DNA of 64,000 nucleotides from Nocardia testacea NBRC 100365 (GCF_000308775.1 NZ_BAGJ01000087.1:1-64000); one strand, 5' to 3'; shown: positions 43,178 through 52,772, numbered from the stretch's first letter. Numbers and translations are program-made. Notes: generated from the sequence alone by a model not told the origin.

Positions 43178-44041
43178 ATGCTGTCCCGTATGGCCGCTAT
43201 TCGCCTCGATATCTCCGGCTCCCTCGCCACCATCACCCTCGATCGCCCGGACAAACTCAACGCCTTCACCACCGCGATGGGCTACGAGCTGATAGAGGCG
43301 TTCGACATCTGCGACCGCGACGACGCGGTGCGCGCCGTGGTACTCACCGGCGCCGGACGCGCCTTCTGCGCCGGTGCCGATCTGTCCGCCGGTGCGGAGA
43401 CCTTCGTCGCTCCCGAGGACGCGGCGACCGAGGACTTCCGCGATGGCGGCGGGGAACTGGTGCTGCGGATGTTCGAGTCCCGCAAGCCCATCATCGCCGC
43501 GATCAACGGGCCCGCCGTCGGGGTGGGCATCACCATGACGCTGGCGGCCGATTTCCGGCTGGCGGCCGACAATGCCCGGATCGGTTTCGTGTTCAATCGG
43601 CGCGGTATCGTCCCGGAGTCCTGTTCCAGCTGGTTCCTGCCGCGCCTGGTGTCCATGCAGAAGGCCCTGGACTGGGTGTACTCGGGCCGCCTCGTCGATG
43701 CGGCGGAGGCCTATGAGGCCGGACTGTTCTACGGGCTGTACACGGCGGAGAGCCTGCTCGACGAGGCGTATGCGCTGGCGCGCCGGATCACCGAGTTGTC
43801 CGCTCCGGTGTCGGTGGCCCTGTCGCGGCAGATGCTGTGGCGTGGGCTGGGCGCGGACCATCCGATGATCGCCCACCGGGTCGAGTCGCGCGGTATCCAC
43901 AGCCGGGGTGCCAGCGCCGATGCCAAAGAAGGTGTGTCGTCGTTTCTGGAGAAGCGCCCCGCGCGATATCCCGACAGTGTGGCGCGCGATCTGCCGGACA
44001 TCTTCGGCGACGATCTGCCGGTACCACCGTTCCGGCCCTGA
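43178..44041 (+). CDS. Enoyl-CoA hydratase/isomerase family protein
   Basis: 287 residues, crotonase fold. SLATITLDRPDKLNAFTTAM; oxyanion-hole AFCAGADLSAG and NGPAVGVGITMTLAADFRLA; second catalytic region GIVPESCSSWFLPRLV carries the hydratase-type glutamate. Acts on an unidentified CoA thioester. Starts at 43178 and 43190 are both possible; neither has a strong ribosome-binding site. 31 bases after the LysR gene. Confidence 0.88.
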   Translation: MLSRMAAIRLDISGSLATITLDRPDKLNAFTTAMGYELIEAFDICDRDDAVRAVVLTGAGRAFCAGADLSAGAETFVAPEDAATEDFRDGGGELVLRMFESRKPIIAAINGPAVGVGITMTLAADFRLAADNARIGFVFNRRGIVPESCSSWFLPRLVSMQKALDWVYSGRLVDAAEAYEAGLFYGLYTAESLLDEAYALARRITELSAPVSVALSRQMLWRGLGADHPMIAHRVESRGIHSRGASADAKEGVSSFLEKRPARYPDSVARDLPDIFGDDLPVPPFRP

Positions 44042-44167
44042 CCCGGAATCCCCGCTGGGAGTGTACTTTCGGTGACAGATACCTTGGCAAGGGTGAGTTC
44101 GCAAAAGTGCGCGCGGGTGTCGGTGCGGGTCTAGGATCTGTGGCACAACGAGTTTCGGAGGTGCTGC

Positions 44168-45220
44168 ATGCCGGACGAAGTCCTGGCGCCCAACATCGAG
44201 CTTTTCTCCCGCAACGGTTTCGCCGGTCCGAACACGACCATTGTGCGCGCCCAGTACCGGCCCCGCTTCCTACGCGCCCGTGGCGAATACGTGCCGCGCC
44301 GCTTCCATACCTGGGAGCTACCCGCCGGTGTGTTCGCGGAGCCGAAGGCTCTACCCGTCCCGATTCTCGAGGGCGACGGCATCGGCTTCGAGCTGAACCG
44401 GCGCTCGGCCGCGATGTCCTTCGGTTATGTCAATGTCCGCTCCGACGAATTGCACTACATCGTGTCCGGGCGCGGCGAACTCGACACCGAGGTGGGCACC
44501 CTGCAGGTGCGGGCCGGGGATATCGTCCTGATCCCCCGCGCGGTGACCTACCGGTGGGGTGAGATCGCCGAGGAGATCACCGAGTTCATCGTGGTCACCG
44601 CGAGCGAACTCCATCTCGACCCCGAAGGCGCGCCCGGCACCTTCAATCCCGACCTGCACCTGGACCGGCCCACCCCGCACGGGCGCCCCGGGCAGCCGGT
44701 GGACGACGAATACGAGGTGGTCGTCCGCACCGGCGATACTTTCACCTCGTATTTCTACGATGTAGACCCCATTCCGTGCCTCGATGTACTCGGCGCCCCG
44801 CTGGTCGTTCGGTTCAACCTCGAACATGTGCAGGGCCTCGCTGTCGCGGAGGGCGGCCTCGCCCCGGCCCGGCTCATGAGCAGCACATCCGGCCAGGATT
44901 ACGTATTCGGCACGGGGAGCCGGCGCAGCAGCCGTCCGCCGGTCCACCACAATGCCGATTTCGACGAGGTCATCTGCTACGCGATGGGTCCGTCGCCGTG
45001 GGGTTCGGTCGATACGCCCGGGACCGTCACCTGGACACCCAAGGGCCTGCTGCACCAGGGCCCGGAAGAGGATGTGCAGCCCGGATACCGCGCATTCCTC
45101 ATCGAGACCAGGTCGAACCTGGTCATGACCCCGGCCGGCCGCGATATCGCGCATCTGATGGAGACCGATCAGTACGGAGTCCATCCCGCAGAGGGGCAGG
45201 CGGCCGCGACCGCCCGCTGA
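44168..45220 (+). CDS. Homogentisate 1,2-dioxygenase-like cupin
   Basis: 350 residues, two cupin modules. In the C-terminal half the iron-ligand pattern of homogentisate dioxygenase is present: H260/H261 and E267 in VHHNADFDEVICY, H296 in PKGLLHQGPEE. The protein is shorter than classical HmgA (about 430). It is not next to fumarylacetoacetase or maleylacetoacetate isomerase genes, so substrate is uncertain. Strong GGAGGTG before ATG 44168; apparently monocistronic. Confidence 0.7.
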   Translation: MPDEVLAPNIELFSRNGFAGPNTTIVRAQYRPRFLRARGEYVPRRFHTWELPAGVFAEPKALPVPILEGDGIGFELNRRSAAMSFGYVNVRSDELHYIVSGRGELDTEVGTLQVRAGDIVLIPRAVTYRWGEIAEEITEFIVVTASELHLDPEGAPGTFNPDLHLDRPTPHGRPGQPVDDEYEVVVRTGDTFTSYFYDVDPIPCLDVLGAPLVVRFNLEHVQGLAVAEGGLAPARLMSSTSGQDYVFGTGSRRSSRPPVHHNADFDEVICYAMGPSPWGSVDTPGTVTWTPKGLLHQGPEEDVQPGYRAFLIETRSNLVMTPAGRDIAHLMETDQYGVHPAEGQAAATAR

Positions 45221-45265
45221 GGGCACGGTGTTCCGGCGGGTTCGATGAAGGAGCCGGCCGGGACG

Positions 45266-46096
45266 CTAGCTCAGCGAATCGAGCCAGCGCACCAGGGTCG
45301 CGGTTCCGTCCCGGAATCCGGCGGACCGGGGCCGGTTGAGGAAACCGTGCCGCGTTCCGGGCACGATCACGTGCTCGGTCTCGATCCCGGCCTCGGTGAG
45401 TTCCCCGGCGAAGGTCGTACTGGACGCACTCAACGAGTCGTAGGCGGCGTCCAGCAGTAGCACCGGCGGCAGTCCGGTCAATTTGGCCCCGCCCGGGAAG
45501 ACGTCCGGGTCGCGCAGCAGTTCCTCCGAACCCACATAGTTGAGATTCATCCGCCGGATGACCTGCGGAGTGAAGGTGCCGAGGCGGCGGCGTCCGCGCA
45601 ACCGGTCGCGCACCGGTTGCGGCAGCCGGGGCAGCTCGGCGTGCAGCGTGGCATAGGCCAGGACCAGCCCGGCCGGTCCCGGCCCACTCGAGTCGCGCAG
45701 TCGCAGCGCGGCGGAGGCAGCGAGGCAGGCGCCCGCGCTGGCGCCGCCGAGTACGGTCCGCGGTTCTTCGGTCATCAGGTCCGCGACCGCGGTGAGCACA
45801 TCGTCGAGCGGTGCCGGGTACCGGTTCTCCGACGGCTGGTACTTCGGCGGGCCCCATGCCCGGAACCGGGGGACCAGCGCGTAATCGACGGTGCGTACCC
45901 GGCGCCCGGCCGCGGCGACCCGCAGCGCGACCGCATGCGATTCCGATTGGTCGAGCCCGCCCGAGACGAACGCCCCACCGTGGATCCACAGCAGCGGCGG
46001 GGCCGCCGGGTTCGGTGTGGCGGGAAGGTATTCGCGGATCGGTACCCGGCCGCGGGCGCCGGGAAGGTAGGTGTCACGAATCTGCGGGTCGCCCAT
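45266..46096 (-). CDS. Alpha/beta hydrolase of the hormone-sensitive-lipase family
   Basis: 276 residues. Oxyanion-hole HGG motif at 39-41 (LLWIHGGAFVSGG), nucleophile S120 in GGASAGACLA, acid in LLLDAAYDSL, and H251 in GTRHGFLN complete the triad. Esterase for a short acyl or aryl ester. GAGG seven bases before ATG 46096. The frame is open further upstream without a better start. Confidence 0.85.
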   Translation of the reverse strand: MGDPQIRDTYLPGARGRVPIREYLPATPNPAAPPLLWIHGGAFVSGGLDQSESHAVALRVAAAGRRVRTVDYALVPRFRAWGPPKYQPSENRYPAPLDDVLTAVADLMTEEPRTVLGGASAGACLAASAALRLRDSSGPGPAGLVLAYATLHAELPRLPQPVRDRLRGRRRLGTFTPQVIRRMNLNYVGSEELLRDPDVFPGGAKLTGLPPVLLLDAAYDSLSASSTTFAGELTEAGIETEHVIVPGTRHGFLNRPRSAGFRDGTATLVRWLDSLS

Positions 46097-46245
46097 CCAC
46101 TGTCCTCGTTCCGGGTTCGTGCCCTCGGAGATAGCGCGCGGGGGCCGGAGTGTGTGCACCGTCGGTCCGCTGTGCGGCGGACGGTCCCGGCGATGGTATC
46201 GCCGGGACCCGCCCCGGCGAGCACCCGCCCGCCGGCGCCCGCCGG

Positions 46246-46941
46246 TCAGCTCTTCCCGAATGCCTCCGCGCGGAGGAGATCGAGCATGCCGGGATTGTCG
46301 GTGGTCGTGACCACGCCGACGACGGTACGCACGTGGTGATCGGTTTCGGCGAGCCGCAGCAGACAGGCCGCGAGATCGCTCCGGGCGGTGAACCGCCCTT
46401 CCGCGCGCCCCTCGGCCATCGTGTAGTCGGTCCGGTGCGGTAGATCGAAGAGTCCGCTCGGCCGGACGATCGTCCACTCCAGGTCGGAAGCCGTGAGCAG
46501 GGCTTCCATCGCGCGCATATCGGCGTAGAGGGTTCTGCCCAGGACGCCGGTGATGAACGGCTGCAACACCCGGTTGAACAGGAATCCGGCGTCCGCGTAC
46601 GGGTGGGGATCGACCGCGCTCGACGAGACCACGGCGATCCGGCGGACCCCGTGCCGGTTCATGGCGGCGACGATATTGGCCACGCCGGCCGAATAGGTGG
46701 TGATCGGCTTCCTGGTGAACGGCACTCCGAGCGTCGAGAGAACGGCATCGGCGCCCGAGACCGCTCGCTCCACGGCGGCCGGGTCGTATACATCGCCGCC
46801 CATCGTGGTCAGCCGATCGTGGACAACCGGGAACTCGCCGGGCCGACGGGTGAAGGCGACGATATCGTGCCCGGATTCGAGCGCCTGATCGGTGAGCAGC
46901 CGCCCGGTGGGGCCGTTGGCGCCGAAGATGACGATTCGCAT
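46246..46941 (-). CDS. NAD(P)-binding protein (NmrA/SDR-like)
   Basis: 231 residues. MRIVIFGANGPTGRLLTDQAL Rossmann motif, then GDVYDPAAVERAVSGADAVLSTLG and IVRPSGL. The lack of a YxxxK motif in the usual place suggests an atypical-SDR sensor or flavin-reductase-like role. AAAGGAACAG before ATG 46941. It is 31 bases downstream of the DUF1772 gene, likely one operon under the divergent MarR. Confidence 0.82.
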   Translation of the reverse strand: MRIVIFGANGPTGRLLTDQALESGHDIVAFTRRPGEFPVVHDRLTTMGGDVYDPAAVERAVSGADAVLSTLGVPFTRKPITTYSAGVANIVAAMNRHGVRRIAVVSSSAVDPHPYADAGFLFNRVLQPFITGVLGRTLYADMRAMEALLTASDLEWTIVRPSGLFDLPHRTDYTMAEGRAEGRFTARSDLAACLLRLAETDHHVRTVVGVVTTTDNPGMLDLLRAEAFGKS

Positions 46942-46972
46942 GATCTGTTCCTTTGTTGATTTCCGCGGCGGT

Positions 46973-47494
46973 TCAGCGCGTACGGGGGCGTGGGCTCGGT
47001 GGAAGCAGCAGGATGCCGAACGCGATCATCGCCGCCACGGTGCGCACCGCATGGGCGGTCTGCCAGCGGTCGCGCACGGCGGACCAGTCGGCCGGGATTC
47101 CGTGGTCGGCCCAGCCCGTTTGTCGGGCGTTGATGGGCAGATTGAACCCGATACTGATCAGCGCGACGACGGCGAGCAGGGCCGCGGCGGCCGCGATCGG
47201 GATCCAGGTCCGGCCGGCGCGGTGGGCCGCCACTGCGAGGACGGCGGCGAGACACAGGGCCGGGATGAGAGTGAGGCTCGCGAGGGTGTCGAGGCGATCC
47301 AGCTCTACCCATCTGACCTGGGCGTAGGTCTCGGCGTCGGCTGCCCGCAGCGAGGACTCCAGGACCAGCACTCCCAGGAGGAAACCGGCGAACAAGCCGG
47401 CGAGAAGACGGGCGGCGAACCGTACGAGGCCGACGGGCCGGGGTTCGTGAAGCGCGGCGACCGGGCCTGGTGCTGCTTCCGGGTGACTGATCAT
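46973..47494 (-). CDS. DUF1772 membrane protein
   Basis: 173 residues, four predicted transmembrane helices. The conserved DUF1772 segment near the end is NLPINARQTGWADHGIPADWSAVRDRWQTAHAVRT; the family includes anthrone-oxygenase-like proteins. GGAGAGAACC before ATG 47494. First gene of a two-gene unit divergent from MarR; together they look like a MarR-controlled stress or detoxification pair. Confidence 0.82.
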   Translation of the reverse strand: MISHPEAAPGPVAALHEPRPVGLVRFAARLLAGLFAGFLLGVLVLESSLRAADAETYAQVRWVELDRLDTLASLTLIPALCLAAVLAVAAHRAGRTWIPIAAAAALLAVVALISIGFNLPINARQTGWADHGIPADWSAVRDRWQTAHAVRTVAAMIAFGILLLPPSPRPRTR

Positions 47495-47511
47495 GGTTCT
47501 CTCCTGAAGCC

Positions 47512-47593
47512 ATATAATATGAGAACAATATAATACGGAGTTCGTAGTAAAGGCAAGAGGGGCGATCTTGCCGGCGTATCGGCCCCGTATTAT
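47512..47593. promoter_or_regulatory. AT-rich MarR-type control region with repeated sites
   Basis: ATATAATA occurs as a direct repeat at 47512 and 47528. ATAATACGG at 47530-47538 recurs inverted as CCGTATTAT at 47585-47593. These AT-rich boxes stand out in GC-rich DNA and flank the divergent DUF1772 and MarR starts, suggesting one operator per promoter. Confidence 0.55.
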
Positions 47594-47620
47594 CGGAGTT
47601 CCAGATCATGTGAGGGGTGT

Positions 47621-48103
47621 ATGACCGAGGCGGATCCGGGAGTGGCCCGGCAGCGCAGACAATTGACCGCCGCCGTGAAGGGTTCGTTGCGGGAACTGCG
47701 GGTGACGCTCGCCCTGCTGAACCACCGGATCGGCACGCGCGTGGAACTCAAAGATGTCGATCTCGACTGCCTGGACATCCTCGGAAGGCAGGGTCCGCTC
47801 AGTCCGAGTGGTCTGGCGCGGCTGGCCGGCCTGCACCCCGCGACCATCACCGGAATACTCGATCGGCTGGAACGCGGCGGCTGGGTCGTGCGGGAACGTG
47901 CCCCGGGCGATCGGCGCGCGGTGAACGTACGGATCGTTCCCGCCCGCAACGCGGAAATCTTCCGGCAGTACGCCGGTATGAACGCGCTCATGGACGAACT
48001 CTGTGACGGCTACACCGATACCGAACTCGAGCTGATTGCCGATTTCCTGCACCGCGCCGGCGCGGCCGGGCAGCTGGCCACCGACCGCCTCACCTCCGAA
48101 TAA
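47621..48103 (+). CDS. MarR-family transcriptional regulator
   Basis: 160 residues. Winged-helix core LDILGRQGPLSPSGLARLAGLHPATITGILDRLERGGWVVRERAPGDRRAVNVRI. Divergent from the DUF1772/NAD-binding pair with repeated AT-rich boxes between them, so probably an autoregulated repressor. ATG 47621 follows GAGGGG. It may also control the MFS gene downstream. Confidence 0.92.
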   Translation: MTEADPGVARQRRQLTAAVKGSLRELRVTLALLNHRIGTRVELKDVDLDCLDILGRQGPLSPSGLARLAGLHPATITGILDRLERGGWVVRERAPGDRRAVNVRIVPARNAEIFRQYAGMNALMDELCDGYTDTELELIADFLHRAGAAGQLATDRLTSE

Positions 48104-48206
48104 GGCTTTCGCACCGGACATATCGGTCGCCACGGTCGCCCCGCGGGTGCCTCAACTCACAACTGTGCCCGGAACCCTCCCCGGTCGCCGCCTGTTGCAC
48201 CAGAGC

Positions 48207-49415
48207 GTGACTTCCACCGCTACCACCACGGCGAGCGCCACTCCCGTCGCGCCCGCCCGCACCAGCTGGCACATACCGGCGATGCTGGCCCTCGCGCTCG
48301 GCGGCTTCGGTATCGGTACCACCGAATTCGTGACCATGGGGCTGCTCCCCGATATCGCCGGCGCGTTCTCGGTCTCCGAGCCGACCGCCGGGCACGCGGT
48401 CTCCGCCTATGCGCTCGGGGTGGTGGTCGGCGCCCCGGTGATCGCGGCCGCCTGTGCGAAGGTGGCGCGTAAACGGCTGCTGGTGGCCCTCATGGCGGCT
48501 TTCGCGATCGGCAATCTCGCCTCCGCGTTCGCGCCGAACTTCGCCACCATGGTCGCCGCCCGGTTCGTCTCCGGGCTCCCGCACGGCGCCTATTTCGGCG
48601 TCGCCTCGCTGGCGGCCGCCACCCTGGCGCCGGCCGGGCAGCGCGCCAAAGCCGTGGCCGCGGTGATGCTCGGGTTGAGCACCGCGAATGTGGTCGGGGT
48701 TCCGGCGGCGACCTGGCTGGGGCAGCATCTCGGGTGGCGCAGCGCCTTCGTGGTGGTCGCCGTGATCGGGGTGGCCACGGTGGCCGCGCTACTGCGCTTC
48801 GTCCCGCCGCTGACGGCGTTCGTGACCACCAATCCGCTCACCGAACTGGGCGCGCTGCGCCGCCCGCAGGTCTTGCTCACCCTTGCGGTGGGTGCCATCG
48901 GCTTCGGTGGCATGTTCGCCGTCTACACCTATGTGAGCACGACACTCACCGATGTCGCGGGCATGGGAGCGGGCCTGGTACCGCTGGTACTCGCGCTTTT
49001 CGGGGTCGGCATGGTGCTGGGCAATATCGGTGGGGGCGTGCTCGCCGATCGCGGGGTGGACCGGTCGATCTTCGTGGCCATGGGCGCCATGGTGGTCGTA
49101 CTGCTCGGCTTCGTCGCCGCGGCCCACCACCCGTTCACCGCCGGGATCGGTGCCCTGCTGGTGGGCGCCACGGGCGCCGCGCTGGCTCCCGGACTGCAGA
49201 CCCGGCTGATGGATGTGGCCGCCGACGCGCAGACCCTGGCCGCGGCCCTCAACCACGCGGCCCTCAATATCGCCAACGCCGCCGGCGCCTGGTTGGGCGG
49301 TCTGGTGATCGCCGCCGGTTACGGCTATACGGCCCCGGCGCTGGTCGGCGCGGGTCTGGCCGCCCTCGGCGTCGCGCTGTTCACCGTGACCGTGTGGGCC
49401 GCCCGCCGCTCGTAA
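48207..49415 (+). CDS. MFS transporter, AraJ/Cml-like
   Basis: 402 residues, 12 predicted helices. MLALALGGFGIGTTEFVTMGLLPDIAGAFSVS is the hallmark start of the AraJ/chloramphenicol-exporter branch; ARFVSGLPHGAYFGVASLAAA follows. Probably drug or sugar efflux. GTG 48207 is chosen by alignment to the family start. The frame is open upstream but the extra residues are unlike the family and overlap marR. 103 bases after marR. Confidence 0.85.
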   Translation: MTSTATTTASATPVAPARTSWHIPAMLALALGGFGIGTTEFVTMGLLPDIAGAFSVSEPTAGHAVSAYALGVVVGAPVIAAACAKVARKRLLVALMAAFAIGNLASAFAPNFATMVAARFVSGLPHGAYFGVASLAAATLAPAGQRAKAVAAVMLGLSTANVVGVPAATWLGQHLGWRSAFVVVAVIGVATVAALLRFVPPLTAFVTTNPLTELGALRRPQVLLTLAVGAIGFGGMFAVYTYVSTTLTDVAGMGAGLVPLVLALFGVGMVLGNIGGGVLADRGVDRSIFVAMGAMVVVLLGFVAAAHHPFTAGIGALLVGATGAALAPGLQTRLMDVAADAQTLAAALNHAALNIANAAGAWLGGLVIAAGYGYTAPALVGAGLAALGVALFTVTVWAARRS

Positions 49416-49442
49416 CTCCTGCTCGGGCACCTCTCGAGTCGC

Positions 49443-49465
49443 CGGCAGCGCTCACGCGCCTGCCG
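49443..49465. terminator. Bidirectional terminator
   Basis: CGGCAG/CTGCCG arms extended by CGC/GCG with one bulged base around a TCAC loop. It lies between the convergent MFS and secreted-protein genes. Confidence 0.5.
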
Positions 49466-49511
49466 TCGGTTCGAGGGCGGTCCACCCCGGCGACCCGTTC
49501 GGGGCCGGTAC

Positions 49512-50933
49512 TCAGGGCGCGATCCGCAGCATCCGTCCGACGGTGGCCTGCCAGTACGAACGATCGGGGCCGATGGTGCCGGTGAGCTGCAGGGGCTCGT
49601 CCAGCGGCGCGATACCCACCGCCCGGTGTGCCCGCAGCTCACCGGTGCCGAAATCCACCGCCGTGTAGTACACCGGACCCACCTGCTGGATCCCGCCGCC
49701 GGGTGGGAGCGGCCCGTAGGAGAGCCCGTAGATCAGGCCGTCCGCCCGTGACAGGCGGGGTAGCGAAGCCATCCGATCTCCGGTCTCCCAGATCCGGCGG
49801 CATCCGGTCGCCGACACATCGATGCGGGTCAGACCACCGGTGAACACCGCATTGGGCGGATCACTGGGACCCGATGTCGCGGCCGGGGGATAGCCGAACC
49901 CGTAGGTGCTGGGGATCACCAGGGAATCGCCCCAGGCCATCGGCGAGTTCTCGGTGCCCTGCCCGGAGGTCGCGAAGGCGGGGATCCGGCAGACCGGCGT
50001 TCCATCGTCGGCGCGGTAGACGAGCAGGTCCGGGCGCTCGGCATCGTCGACGATCGCCACCCACTCGTCACCGCCGGGGCCGAAATAGGTCGGCGTGGTC
50101 CCGGAACCGGGGCCGAGCTGGCCGGGTTTGCGTACCGTGCCCGCCGTGTAGGACTGCCGCCAGACCACCTCGGGCATCCCCGAGGCCCCGGCCCTCATCT
50201 CGTAGAGCGCGCGCGTGGTGAGCACCGAGGTGCCATCGCGGCGCACGCTCAGCCCGTTGGTGAGTTTCTCGCCCTCCGGCACCCGGGTGGTCGCCACGTG
50301 GCCGGTGGCATCGACGGTGCCGATCACGCCGCCGGTGGTGGCGAACCACACCCGGCCCCGATGGTCGGGCGCCACACCGGTGATGGCGTCACCGGCCGGA
50401 ATACTGCCCGCGATATCGACCCGCTCGTCGACGAACAGCTCCCAGCGGTTACCGGCGTCGCGCCGATGCCCTACCCGGACGATCGCCCCCGACCCGTCGG
50501 CGACGACCACTCGGTCGCGGCTGTCGAGGTATCCGTACACCCCGCCCAGCAGACCGCCTTTGGTCAGCTGCACCGAGGCGACCGGGGCCGCGGAGACCGG
50601 ATCGAAGAGTTTCACCGTCGGTACGGCCACTCCGGGCGGCGTGAGTCCGAGGTAACCGGTGCACAGCGCCACCACCATCCCGTCGGAGGCGACGAACGTG
50701 GCGCTGCACGCCCCACCCGGGACCGAGGAAGCGGCGAGCCGGCCGTCCGGTCCGGGGCCGGGATGCCCGGTGCTGTCGGTGGAGGCGAGATCGCCGTGGA
50801 TGAGCGAGGTTCCGGCCGGCCCGAGATCGGGTATCGCCGGATCCGCGGCCGCACCGCCGGCGGCCCCGGCCATCAGCAGCACGGACGCCGCCACCGGAAA
50901 CACCCGGCGCACGAGTGCGCTGTAGCTCCGCAT
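49512..50933 (-). CDS. Secreted beta-propeller-like protein
   Basis: 473 residues. Sec signal RVFPVAASVLLMAGAAGGAAA. The mature part has repeating blade-like units (DSRDRVVVADGSGAIVRV, APDHRGRVWFATTGGVIGTVDATGHV, VRRDGTSVLTTRALYEM), suggesting an SMP-30/quinoprotein-like propeller. No active-site residues were recognised. AAGGAAGTG precedes ATG 50933. Function unknown. Confidence 0.65.
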   Translation of the reverse strand: MRSYSALVRRVFPVAASVLLMAGAAGGAAADPAIPDLGPAGTSLIHGDLASTDSTGHPGPGPDGRLAASSVPGGACSATFVASDGMVVALCTGYLGLTPPGVAVPTVKLFDPVSAAPVASVQLTKGGLLGGVYGYLDSRDRVVVADGSGAIVRVGHRRDAGNRWELFVDERVDIAGSIPAGDAITGVAPDHRGRVWFATTGGVIGTVDATGHVATTRVPEGEKLTNGLSVRRDGTSVLTTRALYEMRAGASGMPEVVWRQSYTAGTVRKPGQLGPGSGTTPTYFGPGGDEWVAIVDDAERPDLLVYRADDGTPVCRIPAFATSGQGTENSPMAWGDSLVIPSTYGFGYPPAATSGPSDPPNAVFTGGLTRIDVSATGCRRIWETGDRMASLPRLSRADGLIYGLSYGPLPPGGGIQQVGPVYYTAVDFGTGELRAHRAVGIAPLDEPLQLTGTIGPDRSYWQATVGRMLRIAP

Positions 50934-51229
50934 CGATCACTTCCTTCTTCTCGCCGCGCATATCCGGATCCGCTCCGCCGGAGGGGATCCGAGGTCGTAA
51001 CGAGGCCGGATTCTCACTGCGGGCAGCATACGGGGGAGTGGGGAAGACCGGGTGTTTCCCGGGCTTCGCCGAACCGGTAGGAACGGCGCTCGGGCAGGTG
51101 GTCACCGGGTGGACGCCCGCACTCGCCGGGGGCCGTATTTTCTTCTCGCCGAGGGCGAACGACGGGCAACATTCCGGGTATCCGGCCGGGTAGCGGCAGT
51201 TTTCGACCGCACCGGTGGAGGAGGAGACA

Positions 51230-52276
51230 GTGGATCCTGCGGTATTGCTGATGGCGGGGTGGGCGGCCGGGGTGTTCGGCGCCACCCGGCTCGGCCGAGA
51301 GCCGCGCCGACTGTCCACGGGGTTCTTCCTGCTGGCGGCGGTCGCGCTGGTCCTCGCCGGTGCGGGTGCCGCGGTTGCGCGACTGGCGGAACCGACCGGC
51401 CCGCAATCGATTTCGGTGCTTCTGGGCGCACTGTTCTCGCTGGCTGTGATCGTCGTGGGTCTCGGGCTGCTCACGAACGGGGTCACCGTCACCCGGCGCG
51501 AAGGGGTGCGACCCACCACGCTCACTCCGGTGGTGGTGGGCCTCGGTCTCCTGCTGCTACCCGTCGCGGCGGCGCTCGCCCTGCGGCGTGGCCCGGCGGT
51601 ACCGCACTGGCTGATGCTCATCGCCGCGACGGCCACCCTGGTGGGCATCTATCTGCTGGCGCATCTGCTCGCATTCGCCGGGCACGCCGTGCTCTACGGC
51701 AAACTGCCGGACGAGACGGGCGCGGATGCAGTGGTGGTCCTCGGCTGCGGCCTCAACCGGAATCGGGTCACCCCCTTGCTCGCGGCCCGCCTGAACCGCG
51801 CGATCCGGGTCTACCGCGCCGAAACAGCGAGCGGGCGGACGCCGATTCTGGTCACCTCCGGCGGTAAGGGCAGCGACGAGGCCCGCAGTGAGGCCGACGC
51901 GATGGCCGCCTACCTCGTCGCGGCCGGCGTCGCCGAGACGGCGATCCTCCGGGAACGCCACTCGCGCAACACCGAGGAGAATCTGCGCAACACCCTGGAC
52001 CTGCTCCAGCGGCACGGGCTCGATACCGCGGAGTCCCGTATCACGGTGGTCACCAGCAACTTCCATGTGCTGCGCGCGGCGGCGCTGACCCGCCGTCTCG
52101 GTCTCCGGGCCCATGTCGTCGGCGCCCGTACCGCGCGCTATTTCCTCCCGGCCGCGTTCCTGCGCGAGTTCGCGGCCGTCCTCACCACCCACTACCGCCG
52201 CACCCACCTGGCAGTGGCCGCCGCCACGGTGGTCGCGCTCGCCGCCGCCGGGATCGATGCCTACTCGTCCATATGA
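51230..52276 (+). CDS. YdcF/SanA-like (DUF218) membrane protein
   Basis: 348 residues. Four or five N-terminal transmembrane helices, then a DUF218 domain: DAVVVLGCGLNRNRVTPLLAARLNRAIRVYR, LVTSGGKGSDEARSEADAMAAYL and RSRNTEENL-like HSRNTEENLRNTLDL, followed by VVTSNFHVLRA. The family is linked to envelope integrity and vancomycin tolerance in E. coli. GTG 51230 with GGAGGAGGAG is preferred over GTG 51215. Confidence 0.82.
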   Translation: MDPAVLLMAGWAAGVFGATRLGREPRRLSTGFFLLAAVALVLAGAGAAVARLAEPTGPQSISVLLGALFSLAVIVVGLGLLTNGVTVTRREGVRPTTLTPVVVGLGLLLLPVAAALALRRGPAVPHWLMLIAATATLVGIYLLAHLLAFAGHAVLYGKLPDETGADAVVVLGCGLNRNRVTPLLAARLNRAIRVYRAETASGRTPILVTSGGKGSDEARSEADAMAAYLVAAGVAETAILRERHSRNTEENLRNTLDLLQRHGLDTAESRITVVTSNFHVLRAAALTRRLGLRAHVVGARTARYFLPAAFLREFAAVLTTHYRRTHLAVAAATVVALAAAGIDAYSSI

Positions 52277-52343
52277 GGCCTCGACCTTCCGGATACCGCA
52301 CCCGGGGTTCCGGCGCACCTGGTCGGGCGAGGGAGCGCGCGAG

Positions 52344-52772
52344 TTACTCCGGTGCGAGTGCCGTTTCGCAGACTGTCAGCCAGCGGTACCGGCCCGGGTC
52401 CGGGTCGGCGCGCAGCACCGCGGTGGTCCGCCGGTACTCCCTGCTGTCGCCGTCGTGGTGCTCTTCCACGAAGCGCACCACGGCGAGATCGTCCGAGGCG
52501 TGGACTGTTTCGATATCCGACACCTCGATGACCAAGCCCGGTCGGCTGTTGCGGGCCCGGTGCAGTCCGGCGAGCAGTTCGGTTCTCCGCACCACCGTTC
52601 CTGTGACCGTCACCATCGAGAAATCGTCGTGCTGGGCGTCGGCGAAGGCATCCAGCACCTGCGGAGAGGCGGGTGTACCGAGCCAGGCGGCCAGCAGCGA
52701 GTGAAGCCGCTCGATCTCGGGCCGCGCATCGAACGGTTCGGCGGTAGGCGACAGTCCGCTCGTATCGGTCAT
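52344..52772 (-). CDS. NTF2/SnoaL-like protein
   Basis: 142 residues with an alpha+beta-cone pattern: IERLHSLLAAWLGTPASPQVLDAFADAQHDDFSMVTVTGTVVRRTELLAGLH, then VIEVSDIETVHASDDLAVVRFVEEH and RYRWLTVCET. It resembles DUF4440/SnoaL-like proteins, which bind small ligands or act as isomerases. An in-frame GTG at 52781 is an alternative start. 54 bases after the SDR gene, possibly co-transcribed. Confidence 0.7.
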   Translation of the reverse strand: MTDTSGLSPTAEPFDARPEIERLHSLLAAWLGTPASPQVLDAFADAQHDDFSMVTVTGTVVRRTELLAGLHRARNSRPGLVIEVSDIETVHASDDLAVVRFVEEHHDGDSREYRRTTAVLRADPDPGRYRWLTVCETALAPE

